This document shows, one piece after another, positions 60,074-64,000 of a stretch of 64,000 nucleotides of DNA (the first letter of the stretch is position 1; every line of letters begins with the position of its first letter). The translations under genes and the position numbers were made by a program. The DNA lies in NCBI GenBank assembly GCA_965153455.1, contig OZ234493.1, forward strand, positions 2,790,001-2,854,000. Reading direction: 5' to 3'. The DNA is from Sphagnum compactum (lineage: Eukaryota > Bryophyta > Sphagnopsida > Sphagnales). The notes below the pieces were generated by a model. That model worked only from the letters and a program-made list of their open reading frames with translations, was not told the origin of the DNA and ran no database searches.

Positions 60074-63000
60074 TTATTTCCTGTGACCAAATCCATTGCC
60101 AACTTCCACAATCTCAGAATCATGCTTGCATGCCCTTCCACCTATTTTACTCTTATGCTTCTTGTCCACACAAGCTGACATTGACTTGTGTGATGTCTTC
60201 ATGTCTTCTGGGGCTTGTTGCAATCCTTGCTGAATTTGATGTTCATGTTCCTCCAGAAATTCCTCATAATCTACAGATCCTGAGCCAAAATAAGCAGGAT
60301 GGAGAAGTGGTCCTGAATGATACATCTGTTCTTGTTGACTGTGGGTTCCCTGCACAACATATCCACTGAACACTGTTACTTTTTCCCTGCATGTCCCCTA
60401 GCATTTAGGTTCCAAAAGCAGAACCTAGATATTCCTGCTCCCTTCTTCACCCCACCATTCATATTCAAAACCAAGTTCAAGATGAATCCTCACCTAACAA
60501 CTGGGAATCCACTTGTACCCACAGTCTCCAACATGCCATATAAACAGAACACAGGCAAACATCATCCAATTATTCAGTCAGGTACAAAGCAGATGGGTGT
60601 TCACCTGAACCCTAGACCCTAAACCCTAAACCTCAGCAAACAAGGGGCACAATTTGCAAATGAAGGAATTACCTTAGATGGGACCTTTGACAGGTGGTTG
60701 CCATCTGTTTGACATGAGTCAACTGTGGAAAGGTCCCATTTAGAGGGGCTGTATGTAGTCCTAGCTGACAACTGATCATGTTTATAAGTTCGTTCTTGCT
60801 TGGACAACATCTCATTCATCCTGTGCATGTCACGTCTTTCACTTTGCCTGTTGACCTCCCCGTCATAATGTATTACATCACTATCTTGAGCTCTCCTGCT
60901 ATCCCACCCTCCATAGTGATTGCCACTAGCCCCATTTCGAGCTGCCACAAGCATTGAGATGCTGGACAAGTCAGCAGGTTGCTGGGGATATGCTGCTTGA
61001 GAAAACTCAGTGACTGTCATTGACTTTGTTGGTCGTGAGAGTGGACGTGATGGAGCCATATACATATCCTCCCCTTTGTGCTTCTTCTTCCATGAATTGC
61101 CAGCCAGACTTGCATTGGGTGCCAGCTCTGGTCCAGATTGGGATGAAATGGATGGTACAGCGTATGAATGGATTGCTTGAACAGGTGATATGCCTTTCAC
61201 CTCTGTAAATGGCTGCCTTGCTACTGGAGGATGCCTAGAAAATGCAACAGTTCCATCCTTCTGCAGAGGTGGAAATTTCTCGCTCTTACTTTTCGTAGCT
61301 GCTTGTGGATTCATGCGTCGTTTCTAGGTTGGCAAATCACAGACCCTCTCAGTGAGTTACTGAATAGTCACCTGCCAGTCCCCTCTAAAAGAACAAGGTA
61401 GATAGCTTTGGTACTTGCTAACATTGATGTGGCTAGGAGCCTCTTCCTTATGTGGTGTAGGTACTGTCTCCTATACAAGGCTCTGTAAGGTCATTCATCT
61501 CAGTATTTCTAAGCCCAAGATGCATAACTTCACAATACATCCCAACACCCAAGTACAAAAATAGTTGCATACAAATAAGCCCTGTAGTTTTCACAGCTAC
61601 TACAGATGAATGGAAAGGAAACTCACATGCAAGGTGGTAGCCAGTTCTGCATTTGCATCTGGGGCACCAATTGCCTGACTTGTGCCATCTTGGGTACCAG
61701 GTTGATTAGAAGCATCAGAACCTCGCACTCGTCCACCAGCTGGTCTTTTCCTGCAATTTAAAGAGAGGAGAGATGTGCATTTACTTGTGAGCAGCTCCAT
61801 CCAGTGCCATCCAAAACAATGCTGATTTGGAATTTGTCACATTGTAAGCAAAGACCAACATTATGTCAAGCAATATCCCATCTGGTGCATACAATTTGAC
61901 AAGCTACAGTCAAACACATGGTTGCCTGGCCATTGCATACAGTCACTTGTGGAGGTAAACATACCTGCGTCCCTCATCATCCTGGAACTTGGTATCAAAC
62001 TCCTTGCTGGGACGATAATGGGGTAAGCTTGATGGGTCGCATGGCAGTGGCTTTGTATTGAAAAACTGCCAAAGCATTCCAAACAATACTTTAGTTTCAC
62101 ACCTACCTATGCATATCCACAGAGACCATATTCTTAGGAGACATTGCATGGGAATTGAGATATGTGCAACTGCTTGAGACAAAGAATGCACTTACATCAC
62201 TTTTTAAAGCTTCTGCTGCACTCCCACGATCAGCTGGTTCAATAGCAAGGAGGGTATCAAGCAAGGCCAATGATGAACTGGGAAACTCTTTAAAAGTATC
62301 CATTATGCATCGCTTGTAAGGTTGCTGAGGTTTGAAAATGGTTGCATGCGGCAACTTCGATTTTATCCAATACTCTTCTGATGGAGAACCACATAGTTTA
62401 AATATCTTGTGCAGCTGTTCTACCTGCCCAAAAGGGACACAAAGTTGCTTGTTTTAGACCAAGTAGGAGGAGCTGACAAGGTCCCAAAATGCTGTGCTTG
62501 CAAGCCATATAAACCAGAACATGGGTCGTGTTTCAAACACCACCAGCAACAATGGGACAACCAGTTGGACAAACATTGACCATGAGCAAGGTTATCTGTA
62601 TCAAACCTCAGTACGACCTGGCATGATTGACTTTCCAGCTAGCAGCTCAGCCAAAATGCACCCTGTACTCCACAGGTCTACTCCTACACCATACTCTGTG
62701 GCACCAAGTAACAGTTCTGGAGCTCGGTACCACAATGTAACAACACGGCTAGTGAGTTGTTGTTTCTGATGGGGATTGAAGAATGTGGCAAGCCCAAAAT
62801 CAGCAATTTTCAATATGCCTTCATTATCTAACAGCAGGTTTGAGCCTTTAATGTCCCGATGGAGAACTCCGTGTTGGTGACAATGATCCAAACCCCGTAG
62901 CAGCTGCTGTAAATAGCACTTCACCTGTCATAACCCATTAAACCCTAGTGCACTTCTATTTAGTAATTTGAAGCTGATTCAGCACATGACAAGCCAGATA

Positions 63001-64000
63001 TCTGCACACAAGTTGGACCCCTGGAAATGAGTATGAATGGACACAAATGTTAAGGGCCTCTCAGCAGCAGCAGAGCAACAACTCCTACTAAGTAGAGAAA
63101 AAAGTACCTGTGCTTCTGTGAACACGATCGCAGGACAAGCAGCAAGACCAGCAAGGTCATGTTCCATGTACTCAAAGACAAGATAGAGACTGCATGACAT
63201 CCGAGAGGTCACCAAGCCCTCCAGCTTCACCACATTCGGATGATCCAATCGCCGTAGTATCTGAATTTCCCGAGCCATGAAGCGCACACTTTCCGGTTCT
63301 AGGGTATCAAACCGCACCTTTTTCAGAGCCACAATTTTGCCTGTCTCCAGATCACGAGCCTTGTACACATTGCTGTATGTTCCTTGACCAATCTGGAACA
63401 TTTCCAAACTTGTTTGTCAATACAAGGGTAGTAGGGGGTGGGTGGCTTACAGGCAGCTTCAAATTGTGCCTCACAAAGATTGATTCTTGCAGAAACCCAT
63501 CACAGAAACCCACTTCAAGAATGCTTAGAATCATACAGACATCTACACTGGCCATCACCATACCTCACAGGGGAGGGATGATGATGCTGAAACAAAAGCA
63601 ACACCTATGCTCTACAGACTTACTTTGTCGAGTTTCTCAAATGATGCAGCATGGCGAGGAATCCAACCCTTGAGAGCCTCTCCAGCCACAGCAGACAACC
63701 AGCCAGGCCATCCTGCCGCAATTTGTTCAGCCTCTAGGTTCTTTGTTGGGACGTGACTCAATCTCAGGCCGCCGCCACCAGCTGCCTCCTCTTCCTCCTT
63801 CCCCTCCTGTGCTGCTTGCTCTCTCTTTCTCCTAGACTGCCTTACTACGTCTACTACTAGTTCCTCCTCCTCCTCCTCCGACACAGCTTGGGAGTCGATG
63901 ACATTTTTTTTAGTCCTGAGTTTCACCGGATCCTTGTTGTCTTTTCCTCCGGCGGCTACAAGAATTGCAGCATCTGCGGTCTCTACTTTAGCACTTGTAC
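60074..64000 (-). CDS. CDK-like protein kinase (CKL family), 5'-truncated by window end
   Basis: Visible minus-strand exons are 64000-63624 (open at the window edge), 63392-63108, 62924-62607, 62423-62196, 62065-61965, 61750-61627, 61323-60673 and 60349-60074. All introns are GT-AG, and about 785 residues are seen. After a charged N-terminal region with a Glu run, the kinase domain shows the Gly loop GQGTYSNVY, Lys in VALKK, PESVRFMAREI in the C helix (the cyclin-contact position of CDKs), HRDIKGSN, DFG and VVTLWYRAPELLLG. All catalytic residues are intact. It ends with the CKL-type FFNTKPLPCDPSSLPHY segment and a long low-complexity tail (KRRMNPQ onward) ending GNGFGHRK. It resembles the Arabidopsis At1g18670/At1g74330 class. 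Substrates of the class are poorly known; many members have an N-myristoylation start, which here lies outside the window. No ATG is seen in the first visible exon. Confidence 0.92.

Overview
The window looks like nuclear DNA of a land plant. It is mostly AT-rich, repeat-laden intergenic sequence with four well-spaced, intron-containing genes. Each of the four encodes a plant-typical protein: a VTI1 Qb-SNARE, a MIXTA-like R2R3-MYB, a group I WRKY factor and a CDK-like (CKL) kinase. Plant telomere-type TTTAGGG motifs are scattered through the spacers. The large spacers, the many decayed transposon relics and a degenerate hAT transposase suggest a plant with a big genome. A fern, lycophyte or other seed-free lineage is possible, but I cannot fix the taxon from sequence alone.

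Layout. 1-3.5 kb is spacer. 3.54-5.49 kb (minus) is a complete five-exon VTI1 SNARE gene, with a degenerate ~110-bp tandem array just upstream (5.7-6.5 kb). 6.9-8.0 kb holds a 286-bp foldback MITE and a minisatellite. 8.45-10.9 kb is a decayed hAT transposase pseudogene. 11-37 kb is a repeat-dominated gene desert. It contains a ~780-bp TIR element, an 800-bp polypurine tract, a ~150-bp tandem array, two G-rich direct repeats about 3.3 kb apart, and a 180-bp hairpin. It also contains a ~690-bp long-arm inverted repeat next to three copies of a ~370-400-bp tandem repeat, several dispersed duplications, and a GC-richer island near 31 kb.

37.9-41.0 kb (plus) is a complete four-exon MIXTA-like MYB gene. 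42-53 kb is again spacer, with two MITE-like elements and a TTTAACCTAAG-type array. 54.1-58.4 kb (plus) is a complete six-exon group I WRKY gene. 60.1-64.0 kb (minus) is a CKL kinase gene converging on the WRKY gene; its 5' end lies beyond the window.

The four genes do not form an obvious functional cluster. They cover endomembrane fusion, epidermal/cuticle-type transcription control, stress/defence-type transcription control and a CDK-like kinase of unknown substrate. I found no RNA gene, CRISPR array, biosynthetic cluster or clearly new system. The most unusual features are structural repeats, above all the long foldback at 22.1-22.8 kb.
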